IMG/VR virus record: IMGVR_UViG_3300025769_000543
Location: 1-30,511 of that record
Strand: one strand, 5' to 3'
Source: a virus
Length of the DNA stretch: 30,511 nucleotides
Made by a program: the position numbers and the translations under genes. Within the stretch, counting starts at the first letter, position 1; the number at the start of each line of letters is the position of its first letter. The notes under the pieces are model-generated. The model was not told the DNA's origin. It worked only from the letters and a program-made list of their open reading frames with translations, and searched no databases. Shown piece by piece: positions 23,309-30,511 of the stretch.

Positions 23309-24826
23309 TTATAGGTCTATAACGATTTTGATGTCTTCAGTCTGCTCATTATCTCTAGTTACAGGAGATCTATTGTCTATGTATAATACATCCCCAGAGA
23401 ACCTGTTAACTTCTGCTGGTCTCAAAATTCTCTGTCCGACTGGAAAAGTAACGCCTGCTGATATGGGTGCAACCCCTGATTGAGAACCGACATAGATTGT
23501 ATCTGTAGAATCAAACCGCTGAAACCCTGTTTCCCTTGTTTGATGCACGTATAAAATGTTGTTTGCTTCATCAAAATAGTCTAGAATCGCACTTGACCCA
23601 GACTGATTAGTAACTATTTCATCTCCAAGAATGTTACTATAAGTCAACCCAGGTTGAACATAAAGTTTCTTAAGGGCATTCAACGTTACGTTAGTGGCAG
23701 CAGAATCACCTAACGTTCCAGTAAAAGAACTATACTGCGCACTATCTTTCAATGGGTTTCGAACTATCCCAATTTGACGGAAATCGTTAGTTACTTGAAA
23801 GTCGCCACCTTCTGTTCCGTCTAATAGTGCGTGAAACATTATGGCTGAAGAGTTCAAATCCTTTCTTGGGTCCGCCCCCATACCAGAATCTGATGTAACG
23901 ATTGCTCTCAGAACTGCATTACCATCTACTGTAACAGAAGCATCAAAGTAATCTTTCCCAAACTTAAATCCACCTGCACTATCACCAGCAGTAGAATCTG
24001 CCTTCATAATCACTTCATATATCGAACCATTATGAATACGGGCGAATGCTTGTGCCGGAACAACATCAGAGTCTATATTCCCGTTTACTAAAGGAAACCT
24101 CGGAACAGGAGTGATGGTTATATCTGGTGGTGTCAAATACCCGCTTCCGCCATCATCAACGGCGATGCCTATGACCTGCCCTCCAATCGCAGCATTTTGA
24201 ATATCTAATTGCCCCTTTCTAGAAACAGAAAGGTCGTCTAAACTTGGACCTCCTTGCGCTTCTGACAATATTTTTTCAACAGAAAAATAAGAGGAAGTTA
24301 AAAACTTTCTAACTTCTGCTGCACCTATATTAAAAAGGAATTTCCATATGTATCCGTCTTCTCCGGCAGCAAACGGATCACCAGAAGTATCGATTGGTTT
24401 ATATTGAGAGTTTCTAATTGTACCAGTTGCGTCCTTACCTTGTTGAATACAAACATAGACATTATTATCGTCTGTAATAACATAATACGGGTCTTTAATA
24501 TCTCCGCCAGCACGTATCGTTGTATTTGAATTATATTTGTTGTCCCAAGCACTGTATTGTGCTCCATTAGTCCAACTATATCTTGGTACTACATAAGAAA
24601 CATCGGCAACCAACTTCATAGATTGAATCGATGATTGAAACTCTCTAGAATCAGAAATACCTGCGACGGGAGTTGGCGGAGAAAGGTCGCTATCCCATTC
24701 TTCTGATCTTCCTATTGCGAGGTAAAATCTATCTGAATCTCCAGAAGCAACATTGATGTTTTGAGTACTGTTATAGAGGTCTATTAAAACTTCTCTCTTT
24801 AAAGTATCTGTTATAGTAGCAGCCAT
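23309..24826 (-). CDS. gp8: Baseplate wedge subunit gp8
   Basis: Several blocks align by eye with T4 gp8 in the right order. They are FYLAIGRSEEWDSDLSPPTP then VAGISD near the N-terminus (T4: FITFGRSEPWS...PPYP), VVPRYSWTNG (T4: VIPRRDW), GEDGYIWKFLFNI (T4: GDGYVWEYLFEI), FRQIGIVRNPLKD (T4: FRQISIITNPLE), and the C-terminal end GDVLYIDNRSPVTRDNEQTE then DIKIVIDL (T4: GEMIYMENRPPIIMAMDQTE then EINILFTF). At 505 aa it is longer than T4 gp8 (334 aa), with an added middle region around GSGYLTPPDITITPVPRFPL and a second near YVQPGLTYSN. In T4, gp8 dimers sit in the wedge and contact gp10, gp7 and gp6. AGGT 7 bases before the ATG serves as the ribosome binding site. Confidence 0.93.
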   Translation of the reverse strand: MAATITDTLKREVLIDLYNSTQNINVASGDSDRFYLAIGRSEEWDSDLSPPTPVAGISDSREFQSSIQSMKLVADVSYVVPRYSWTNGAQYSAWDNKYNSNTTIRAGGDIKDPYYVITDDNNVYVCIQQGKDATGTIRNSQYKPIDTSGDPFAAGEDGYIWKFLFNIGAAEVRKFLTSSYFSVEKILSEAQGGPSLDDLSVSRKGQLDIQNAAIGGQVIGIAVDDGGSGYLTPPDITITPVPRFPLVNGNIDSDVVPAQAFARIHNGSIYEVIMKADSTAGDSAGGFKFGKDYFDASVTVDGNAVLRAIVTSDSGMGADPRKDLNSSAIMFHALLDGTEGGDFQVTNDFRQIGIVRNPLKDSAQYSSFTGTLGDSAATNVTLNALKKLYVQPGLTYSNILGDEIVTNQSGSSAILDYFDEANNILYVHQTRETGFQRFDSTDTIYVGSQSGVAPISAGVTFPVGQRILRPAEVNRFSGDVLYIDNRSPVTRDNEQTEDIKIVIDL

Positions 24827-24840
24827 TATTATTACCTGTT

Positions 24841-25674
24841 TTAAACTATCTCTATTCCGCCAGAATCAGTGGCACCAAGCAACCGCCAAGAGGATCCTGT
24901 TTCTGACCAAATTAACGAGCAAGCACGATCTTGTGATATCCTTATACTGGTTCCTCCAGAAAAACTTCCTGGGGTTACTTCTACAGTTGTTGCGTTAATG
25001 TTAACGAACCTTTTTTCATCACCGTCAGAAATTCCACCGGAAAGACTAACCGAAAACTCTGCACTTCCGTCGTTTACGTTACAAAACGTCGTAAGTATCT
25101 TAGGGTCGGCAACGCTTGCGCCAGCACTATCTAGACGTTCTGTTTCGTGAACAATACGGGAATCAGCATGAATTATGCCATTATTTAGCGGATGAAGGTG
25201 AAGGTCTACGTCGCCTGAATCACCAGCAACTCCGATGGTAACACCTACCGAAGAATCTCCACTAGAAATTTCAACGTAGTTCGCTGAGTCGTTTGCATTC
25301 AACGACAATATTGTGTCACCATTGGAGTCAGATATTGTACTAATTATCGGTGCTGTTAATGTTTTATTCGTCAGGGTGTCTGTCGTATCTTTCAATACAA
25401 CAGTGCCAGTAGCATTAGGGAAAGTTATAGTTTTACTGCTACCTGAAGTAGCAACTGAAACCAACTTTGTATCATATGTTCCGTTTTCAAAAATTAGTGC
25501 GCCTGATTGGTTGCCAGAAGAATCAAACCTAACATATGGCGTCGCTGCTACCGAGTCTCCGAATAAAAGAAACAACTCTCTAAAGTTGTCATTTATTTTG
25601 TCTGCTGCTTGGCGCAGAGTATCACCTGTTCCGTCGTTAGCGGTTGTACCATTATTCAATATTTGTCTGGTCAT
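24841..25674 (-). CDS. Baseplate/fibre protein with gp10-like N-terminus (277 aa)
   Basis: The N-terminus (MTRQILNNGTTANDGTGDTL, then RQAADKINDNFRELFLLFGD) closely parallels the first 45 residues of T4 gp10 (INIGNVVDDGTGDYLRKGGI, then KINENFDELYYELGD), a segment also seen in gp9. The remainder is not gp10: it has the phage fibre motif DTTDTLTNKTLTAPIISTIS, then a His-containing GDVDLHLHPLNNGIIHAD strand, and a C-terminal beta domain (SRILSQ-type strands ending SLIWSETGSSWRLLGA). T4 gp10 is 602 aa, so only the wedge-attachment segment appears to be retained. A late promoter lies 28 bases upstream and GGAAG 7 bases before the ATG. It probably plugs a fibre-like domain into the baseplate rim. 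gp8 follows after 14 bases. Confidence 0.8.
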   Translation of the reverse strand: MTRQILNNGTTANDGTGDTLRQAADKINDNFRELFLLFGDSVAATPYVRFDSSGNQSGALIFENGTYDTKLVSVATSGSSKTITFPNATGTVVLKDTTDTLTNKTLTAPIISTISDSNGDTILSLNANDSANYVEISSGDSSVGVTIGVAGDSGDVDLHLHPLNNGIIHADSRIVHETERLDSAGASVADPKILTTFCNVNDGSAEFSVSLSGGISDGDEKRFVNINATTVEVTPGSFSGGTSIRISQDRACSLIWSETGSSWRLLGATDSGGIEIV

Positions 25675-25702
25675 GCCAATTCTTCCGTTAATCTGTATTG
25701 AC

Positions 25703-25710
25703 TATTTATA
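25703..25710 (-). promoter_or_regulatory. T4-type late promoter (TATAAATA)
   Basis: Exact octamer in the 42-base gap between the 439-aa gene and the 277-aa gene, 28 bases before the downstream ATG. It is one of the few true intergenic sites in this dense region, which supports real use. Confidence 0.78.
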
Positions 25711-25716
25711 AGGGTT

Positions 25717-27036
25717 TTATTCAAAATCAACTATGTGGTCGCCATTATATCCCAAAATAGGAGCAGAGTCGCCGTTACCGACACTATCAACAGAATGCAA
25801 ATAACTGAAGTGCCAAACATCTTCGTCTATCAAATTGATTATGTTGGATAGGTCAGCATAACTATCATCAAGAGTTCTAGCATTTATATCATCCGCATCA
25901 GCAAGAGAACCATACTGGGTGTGCCATTTGTCGATAGTTCTTGGGTGGAACATATCATTAATTCTGGTCCTAATATTGTATCCGTTTGGACCTGGACCGA
26001 TTTCTGTGGTAGAAGTGGTAAACAGACTTTTTGGCGCAAGATCCACTGATTGTTCTATCAGTATAGGTAATGGTGGTTGAATTATTGCTGGAGGAACGGG
26101 ACCGAACCCAAAATCAAATATCGATAGTATGTCAACCTGTCCTGCCAAATACATCCCAGCTGGATGAATAAAAGTTTTGTATGCTCTTTGCCAAACAGAA
26201 ACTGATATCGGAGTAGAAATTAATAATCCATAAAGTTGAAAAAACCTATTATCTGTTAACCTTTTATCCGTTACGTCTGCTCCAATAGCAGTTTGACTTC
26301 TTTTTTCCGAAACGATTCTTATTTTTTTGCCTACAGAAAGCAATCCGTTATTTGCGACATACAGTAAAGAAGGGTCGTTAGCATAAGAAGTAGGGTTTCC
26401 TAACTGGTCGGTTGTCCAACTAGGGGTTGTGGTTTTCTTTAAAATGATAGATTTTTGAACATAGTTTAGGTCGTAATCTTCCCCTTCCCGTATTTCCACA
26501 AATGCGCCTGAAGATGTTTCTAAGTATACAATAACGGTTGAATCCTCAAAGGTTATACCGAAAATATTTCCTGATTCAGAAGAACCAGTATACTCTATAG
26601 TTTCTTCTTTAGGATCACCAATTAAGAAGAGTCTATCTTTACCATATTCAACCTCAATATCTACTCCATAAAAAATTCTAAAAAACTGTTTTATAGAATA
26701 TTCTGTACCCTTTGAACGATAGAGTAGATTAGAGTTTTGAACAGCAGACCTCTTATCGGTAAAGGACTCAAAGTATGGTTCTCCCAGCAATAATTCGCTT
26801 GCTATAAAAGTTAAAAACTCTGTTTTAGTTTGGGTCACGTCCCTAGAAAGCAAAAGGTCTTGCACATTAGAAACGGGGTTTTCGTCTTCCTCTAAACTTT
26901 TATAATATTTTTCTAAAAATTTTATTAAATTAGGGTACTTGGCATCAAAATGAGAAGGCAAAGCATTAAAGACTTCGTAACGATCAAAGTCTAACTCAAA
27001 TCGGTTTATATCCTTTAATGTTTTATCTACTGACAT
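25717..27036 (-). CDS. Baseplate wedge protein in gene 7 position (439 aa), tail-protein-I-like
   Basis: The gene lies directly after gp6 (6-base gap) and ahead of the gp10-like gene and gp8, the place of gene 7 in T4. T4 gp7 has 1032 aa, so this would be a reduced version. The N-terminal part (ALPSHFDAKYPNLIKFLEKY) and the block LLYRSKGTEYSIKQFFRIFY (about residues 104-123) recall phage P2 tail protein gpI, which has a similar RxKGTxxxxxxxxR motif. P2 gpI and T4 gp7 are regarded as counterparts in the wedge. The Pro-rich stretch FGFGPVPPAIIQPPLPILIE (about residue 315) marks a flexible link before a C-terminal segment of about 110 residues. Wedge membership is well supported by context; the gp7 equivalence is inference. 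No clear ribosome binding site is present, so coupling to gp6 is likely. Confidence 0.72.
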   Translation of the reverse strand: MSVDKTLKDINRFELDFDRYEVFNALPSHFDAKYPNLIKFLEKYYKSLEEDENPVSNVQDLLLSRDVTQTKTEFLTFIASELLLGEPYFESFTDKRSAVQNSNLLYRSKGTEYSIKQFFRIFYGVDIEVEYGKDRLFLIGDPKEETIEYTGSSESGNIFGITFEDSTVIVYLETSSGAFVEIREGEDYDLNYVQKSIILKKTTTPSWTTDQLGNPTSYANDPSLLYVANNGLLSVGKKIRIVSEKRSQTAIGADVTDKRLTDNRFFQLYGLLISTPISVSVWQRAYKTFIHPAGMYLAGQVDILSIFDFGFGPVPPAIIQPPLPILIEQSVDLAPKSLFTTSTTEIGPGPNGYNIRTRINDMFHPRTIDKWHTQYGSLADADDINARTLDDSYADLSNIINLIDEDVWHFSYLHSVDSVGNGDSAPILGYNGDHIVDFE

Positions 27037-27042
27037 TCAATA

Positions 27043-28965
27043 TTACTCAGTTTCTGTGATAACTGCTTTAGAAGAAGATGCATCATCATCATACTTTATA
27101 ACAACATTTCTAATCGAAGTTACTGTCGATTTATTTGCAGGTATGGCAAAAACTTTAATGTAATTTTTGTCGCCACCAATAGAACTTACTTCTAAAGAAT
27201 TAATAGTAATTTTACCTGTAGTTGGATCATAAGAACCCACATTTTCAAACCCCGAAACCACTTTACCAGAGGTGTCTATCATTTCCAACACGTTTGTTGG
27301 TCTTAGTACATTACTTGCTGTATTGTTTCGATCCGCTGTATTAACTTTCACGTTCAATTTATTTCTTAAACGAACTGTCTTGTTATTATATGAGAAATTT
27401 GATGTGGAAACTGTTTCATTATTGGATAAAGTTGGTTCTCTTATGGAAACAGGAAACTGTACGATATAATCTCTTGCGACTGTCAACTGTGGATATAATT
27501 TTTGATTTAAAGTTATTTCTGCACGGGAAGATAGAACAGAAGGGTCTGTTGCATCTACATCTGTTAGCAAATTAGAGAGTCTAAAAACTTGTCCAAACTT
27601 TCCAGTGTTTTCTAAGAAATAGTTGTCGATAGAATTTTTGACAGCTTCTCTGATTGTAGATTGAGTAAACCCAGTCAATGCAGGGTTGAATTGAAAAAAC
27701 ACATCAACACCAATGAAAGTTTCTACTGGGTCTTGAAACTTCAATTTAAAAGAAGTTATTGAGTATTGGTCGGCAAGATCTAAAATACCTTTCCTTACGT
27801 TAGTAATAGTTTGAGAAAGCAACCCTTCTTTCCAAACAATGGAAACATACACTGCGCCGAAGTCTGGATTTGGGTCGTCTTGTCCCCCCCAAGATTTTAT
27901 GTCATCTATAAAAGAAGAATACTTTTTCAAAATCAAAGTGGAATAATCGTCAGCAGTTACCATTCTGTTTTGTGCGGCAAATTGATAGGGGGCATTTTTA
28001 CGAATAGACTCTATATCTTCCTTATCTGCGCCACCAGAGGAAGGTTTTTTTTCTAATATTCTACCACTAATATTTCCAGGGTCAACCAAATATCCATCTA
28101 ATAAAATGTCTGATGCCAGTTTTACAGTTGTTATTCCGTTTGCGTCAGTTCCAGAAGAGCGCAAATATTCTACCGATATTACATTACCACTAGTGGGAGA
28201 AACACCTAGTGAAGTCCCATTGCCAAAAGATAATTCGAAAAACCCATTAGGGGATTCTCTCAAAACATATAATCTTGATTCTTCACTAACAGTAGTGGCG
28301 TCTAGTAAGTTTTGATAAATTGTAAACTCTGTACCGCCATCAACTTCTGAAGACGATTGGTCTTCAAATACTCTAACTATAACGGTGGATATGTCAATAT
28401 CTGGGTCTGGGATAACATAAACAGCATCGAGTTCAGTTCCAACCACAAAGTCTTGTTTCCTTTGTTGTCCCTCGTGAAGAAAAATAGTTCCTTCTGGGTC
28501 TCCAGCTGGATAGAAACTATAAATGCCATTTCTATTTTCTGCGTAAAGAGAAACTCTATTGCTAAATGTATAGTCTATTGAATCTTTTTCTCCTCTATAG
28601 ACCACAGTACCAGGAAGCAAAGTGTAGTTGGACCTGAAAGTATCTCCCTCAATGTCTGCTAAATTTATCTCAAGTTTAAACGGAATTGTAGAAGATTTTT
28701 TAGAGTCTGGAATATAACCCAAAGATTCTGCTAGAGAAACTACAGAAGGTCGTAGTTGAGCAGTTACAAGGAAAGACTCATTCAAAGCAAAGTTGCTAAT
28801 CAATGCGTTGAAGTGTGTATTGTAGGCAAGAACGTCTAGTATATTACTGAGACCAGAACCCTCAAAATCGTAATCGCTGAATTCTTCTTTATTCTTTAAA
28901 AAGTTTTTTAGATTTTCTTTTATATTTTGAAAATCTAATTCAGTCGATTTTATTACAGTTGCCAT
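27043..28965 (-). CDS. gp6: Baseplate wedge subunit gp6
   Basis: At 640 aa the length matches T4 gp6 (660 aa). The N-terminal region (ELDFQNIKENLKNFLKNKEE, then FSDYDFEGSGLSNILDVLAY, then NTHFNALISNFALNESFLVT and LRPSVVSLAESLGYIP) is the hallmark of gp6 and its P2 gpJ relatives. Further on, ELSFGNGTSLGVSPTSGNVI and the segment IRKNAPYQFAAQNRMVTADD are also characteristic of this family. In the virion, gp6 dimers form the inner ring joining the six wedges around the hub. The start overlaps the gp25 stop by one base (TAATG). AGGT 7 bases before the ATG lies within gp25's last codons, so gp25 and gp6 should be made in fixed proportion. Confidence 0.95.
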   Translation of the reverse strand: MATVIKSTELDFQNIKENLKNFLKNKEEFSDYDFEGSGLSNILDVLAYNTHFNALISNFALNESFLVTAQLRPSVVSLAESLGYIPDSKKSSTIPFKLEINLADIEGDTFRSNYTLLPGTVVYRGEKDSIDYTFSNRVSLYAENRNGIYSFYPAGDPEGTIFLHEGQQRKQDFVVGTELDAVYVIPDPDIDISTVIVRVFEDQSSSEVDGGTEFTIYQNLLDATTVSEESRLYVLRESPNGFFELSFGNGTSLGVSPTSGNVISVEYLRSSGTDANGITTVKLASDILLDGYLVDPGNISGRILEKKPSSGGADKEDIESIRKNAPYQFAAQNRMVTADDYSTLILKKYSSFIDDIKSWGGQDDPNPDFGAVYVSIVWKEGLLSQTITNVRKGILDLADQYSITSFKLKFQDPVETFIGVDVFFQFNPALTGFTQSTIREAVKNSIDNYFLENTGKFGQVFRLSNLLTDVDATDPSVLSSRAEITLNQKLYPQLTVARDYIVQFPVSIREPTLSNNETVSTSNFSYNNKTVRLRNKLNVKVNTADRNNTASNVLRPTNVLEMIDTSGKVVSGFENVGSYDPTTGKITINSLEVSSIGGDKNYIKVFAIPANKSTVTSIRNVVIKYDDDASSSKAVITETE

Positions 28966-29513
28966 TATCGTAACCTGCTCAAGTTTATTGTTGTTGAGAA
29001 CCCTTTATCTTCTATCAACAGATCGAGTATTATACTTATGTCATGATCGTTAGGTCTATTTAAGTTAGCAGCGGATTGACTAACGATTTCCTTTCCTCTT
29101 TTATATTTCACGCTCAAAACTGAAACTCTTGGTTCCCACCTACCAAGTTCTTGCTTTATCAAATCGGACACGTAGTTGGCAGAAACGTTACTACCATTAT
29201 CAAATAACATTCTTCTGAGGTTTCCGCCAAAAGAAGGTTCAAAAGGTTTCTCTCTTGTATTTGTCAATAGAATATTTTCTACCGATTGTAAAATAGCAGC
29301 CACGTCAGTTTTCTTATAGATGTCGCCCTTTCTTTCTATAAAGACATAATTACCGTCATCGCCCCTAAGCAGATTACCAGAACCGTCGCTATCGATTTTG
29401 GTAAAACCACCAGGTTTTGGTGTAAAGGAAAGATCTATATCTCTAGAGAATTTTCTTTTCCCAGTTAATAGAGTCTTTTGACTTAATCCTGGGGCGATTC
29501 TTTGTAATGCCAT
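28965..29513 (-). CDS. gp25: Baseplate wedge subunit gp25
   Basis: The C-terminal two-thirds match the gp25 family: DVAAILQSVENILLTNTREK, then PFEPSFGGNLRRMLFD, then LIKQELGRWEPRVSVLSVKY with the conserved EPR motif. gp25 is a lysozyme-fold-related wedge protein that sits by the central hub and is thought to help start sheath polymerisation. The protein is 182 aa against 132 in T4; the extra length is an N-terminal extension (about residues 1-60) containing FTPKPGGFTKIDSDGSGNLL. A late promoter lies 28 bases upstream, and AGGT 7 bases before the ATG. gp6 follows with a one-base overlap. Confidence 0.93.
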   Translation of the reverse strand: MALQRIAPGLSQKTLLTGKRKFSRDIDLSFTPKPGGFTKIDSDGSGNLLRGDDGNYVFIERKGDIYKKTDVAAILQSVENILLTNTREKPFEPSFGGNLRRMLFDNGSNVSANYVSDLIKQELGRWEPRVSVLSVKYKRGKEIVSQSAANLNRPNDHDISIILDLLIEDKGFSTTINLSRLR

Positions 29514-29540
29514 TAGAAGTACCTGCTAATTTGCTTTATT

Positions 29541-29548
29541 TATTTATA
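29541..29548 (-). promoter_or_regulatory. T4-type late promoter (TATAAATA) upstream of gp25
   Basis: Exact octamer in the 41-base gap between the upstream structural gene and gp25, 28 bases before the gp25 ATG. The same 28-base distance to the start is seen at 25703-25710 and 3862-3869, which supports a genuine, conserved arrangement. Confidence 0.82.
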
Positions 29549-29554
29549 CGCAAA

Positions 29555-30511
29555 TCAGTCAAGTATTTCTACTAAGTCATCTCCAGAGAGTAACCTTCTA
29601 TTAAAATATGTACCTATGTTCATTTCAAAAGTCGCTTTGAAACTTGAGTCAACTGTAGGCATCACGATCAATAGTTGTTGTGACATAATACCATCTGGTC
29701 TGGTAAAATCATAGTCGAGACTCAGCTGATCATAAAAGAACGTATCTCGAATATACAAAGAAAGGTCAAAAGTCGCAGAATAGTCTACCTTTCCTCTGGA
29801 ATTAAACAACGTGTAGACAACTGCGCGACCTTCATATTTTAATTGGTTAATCGTTGGGCGACCGGAAACTAGAGAACGTTGAGTAGAACCACCGTCTTCA
29901 GTTCTATATGGTTCTCTCCAATAACGAGTTTCTGGAGTTTCTTTTGACGCGTCATATATTTCTCGAATACCATTAGCAGGGTTGTAATATCCTTCGGTAA
30001 CTTGTAATCTATATCGAGAAAATTCTTTTGCAGAGGCGACACCCTCCATCAACCATGCGTGTAAGTACCATTGCCTTGCAAGGTTTTGCCTCTGTTCCAA
30101 CAGAGGAATATAATCCAAAGAAGATTTAGATCCAGGTGCACCAAGGAACTTAGAGATAGTGCAAGACTTTGACAACTTTGTATTGCTTGTTATCGGAGAA
30201 CTATGACGATCTGGGTTGTAAAAAGGGTCTGCTAATATTGTTCTAATTGTAGCAGTACGGTTCTTAGGTTGAAACGTCTTAGAAGAACGCTCCAGAGGGT
30301 TTCCGAGCAAGGTATACCCAAACTTAGGGGTAGGCAGTTGTTGACCTGTTCTGTTAATCTCGTAAGGTGCAGGAGGTAGAGACAGGGTGTAGTGTGGATG
30401 TAACCTATTCTCGTCGAGTAGTGATTGAATACACTTGGCGCCATCAGTCTGCTCTTCGGGAGAAGTTTGTGCGTCGTTAGCGCCGTCCATCGTTCGCAAC
30501 TTAGAGCGAAT
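29555..30511 (-). CDS. Virion structural protein, C-terminal 318 aa (gene runs off right edge)
   Basis: The frame is open to the right edge, and the first visible codons read IRSKLRTMDGAND with no ribosome binding site near the internal TTG or ATG codons, so the real start is almost surely outside the window. The visible part has a proline-rich early section (HPHYTLSLPPAPYEINRTGQ), a helical middle (DYIPLLEQRQNLARQWYLHA) and a beta-rich end (GRAVVYTLFNSRGKVDYSAT, then LSLDYDFTRPDGIMSQQLLI). It ends NRRLLSGDDLVEILD. Its place directly ahead of gp25 suggests a baseplate or hub component. I do not find the motifs of T4 gp53 or of the gp5 lysozyme domain in this fragment. The missing N-terminus could hold a recognisable domain. 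Confidence 0.65.
   Translation of the reverse strand: MRSKLRTMDGANDAQTSPEEQTDGAKCIQSLLDENRLHPHYTLSLPPAPYEINRTGQQLPTPKFGYTLLGNPLERSSKTFQPKNRTATIRTILADPFYNPDRHSSPITSNTKLSKSCTISKFLGAPGSKSSLDYIPLLEQRQNLARQWYLHAWLMEGVASAKEFSRYRLQVTEGYYNPANGIREIYDASKETPETRYWREPYRTEDGGSTQRSLVSGRPTINQLKYEGRAVVYTLFNSRGKVDYSATFDLSLYIRDTFFYDQLSLDYDFTRPDGIMSQQLLIVMPTVDSSFKATFEMNIGTYFNRRLLSGDDLVEILD

Noticed and set aside
29555-30511. Assigning the right-edge gene as gp53 or gp5 because it precedes gp25
   Set aside because: The visible 318 residues do not show the motifs I know from either protein, and the N-terminus is missing, so only a structural role is claimed.

Overview
The window is part of the structural module of a T4-like contractile-tailed phage (myovirus). 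Every supported gene reads on the minus strand, so transcription runs from the right edge (about 30.5 kb) towards position 1. The clearest evidence is a recognisable T4-type baseplate wedge set (gp25, gp6, gp8, plus a protein with a gp10/gp9-like N-terminus), several copies of the T4 late promoter octamer TATAAATA placed just before genes, and a DUF4815-type giant tail protein. That combination is typical of marine T4-like phages of cyanobacteria and alphaproteobacteria. Nothing in the window identifies the host. I saw no tRNA, CRISPR, integrase, transposon or host-derived gene.

Layout in transcription order, from the right. (1) 30511-23309, baseplate: the 3' end of an unidentified virion protein, a late promoter, gp25, gp6, a 439-aa protein in the gene 7 position with a tail-protein-I-like motif, a second late promoter, a 277-aa fibre-like protein with a gp10-like N-terminus, then gp8. 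(2) 23297-16533, baseplate-to-fibre transition: the 1960-aa DUF4815 protein, an 80-aa coiled-coil protein and a 216-aa fibre-like protein, all overlapping or nearly so. (3) 16519-11316: two paralogous fibre-like proteins (780 and 952 aa) made mainly of 10- and 13-residue repeats built on [YF]xGxRxY. (4) 11268-9392: a compact non-structural cassette with a coiled-coil protein, a GT-A glycosyltransferase and a 2-oxoglutarate/Fe(II) oxygenase-like protein whose metal triad reads HxN instead of HxD. (5) 9358-3971: a 1795-aa protein made of about 80 repeats of 20-23 residues, starting at TTG. (6) 3970-2822: a 98-bp tandem duplication carrying a late promoter and ribosome binding site, two small beta-rich proteins, a 44-aa ORF and a GC hairpin. 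(7) 2821-1: the N-terminal 940 residues of another fibre that runs off the left edge.

Together the genes build the baseplate rim and a large set of host-contact fibres. Placing a glycosyltransferase and an oxygenase-like protein between three highly repetitive, Ser/Thr/Tyr/Asn-rich fibres suggests the fibres are modified after translation. This is inference and is the most interesting hypothesis in the window. The repeat genes also carry long exact DNA repeats, both within genes and between the two paralogs, which points to ongoing expansion and gene conversion. Gaps between genes are all shorter than about 140 bases, so there is no long empty stretch.
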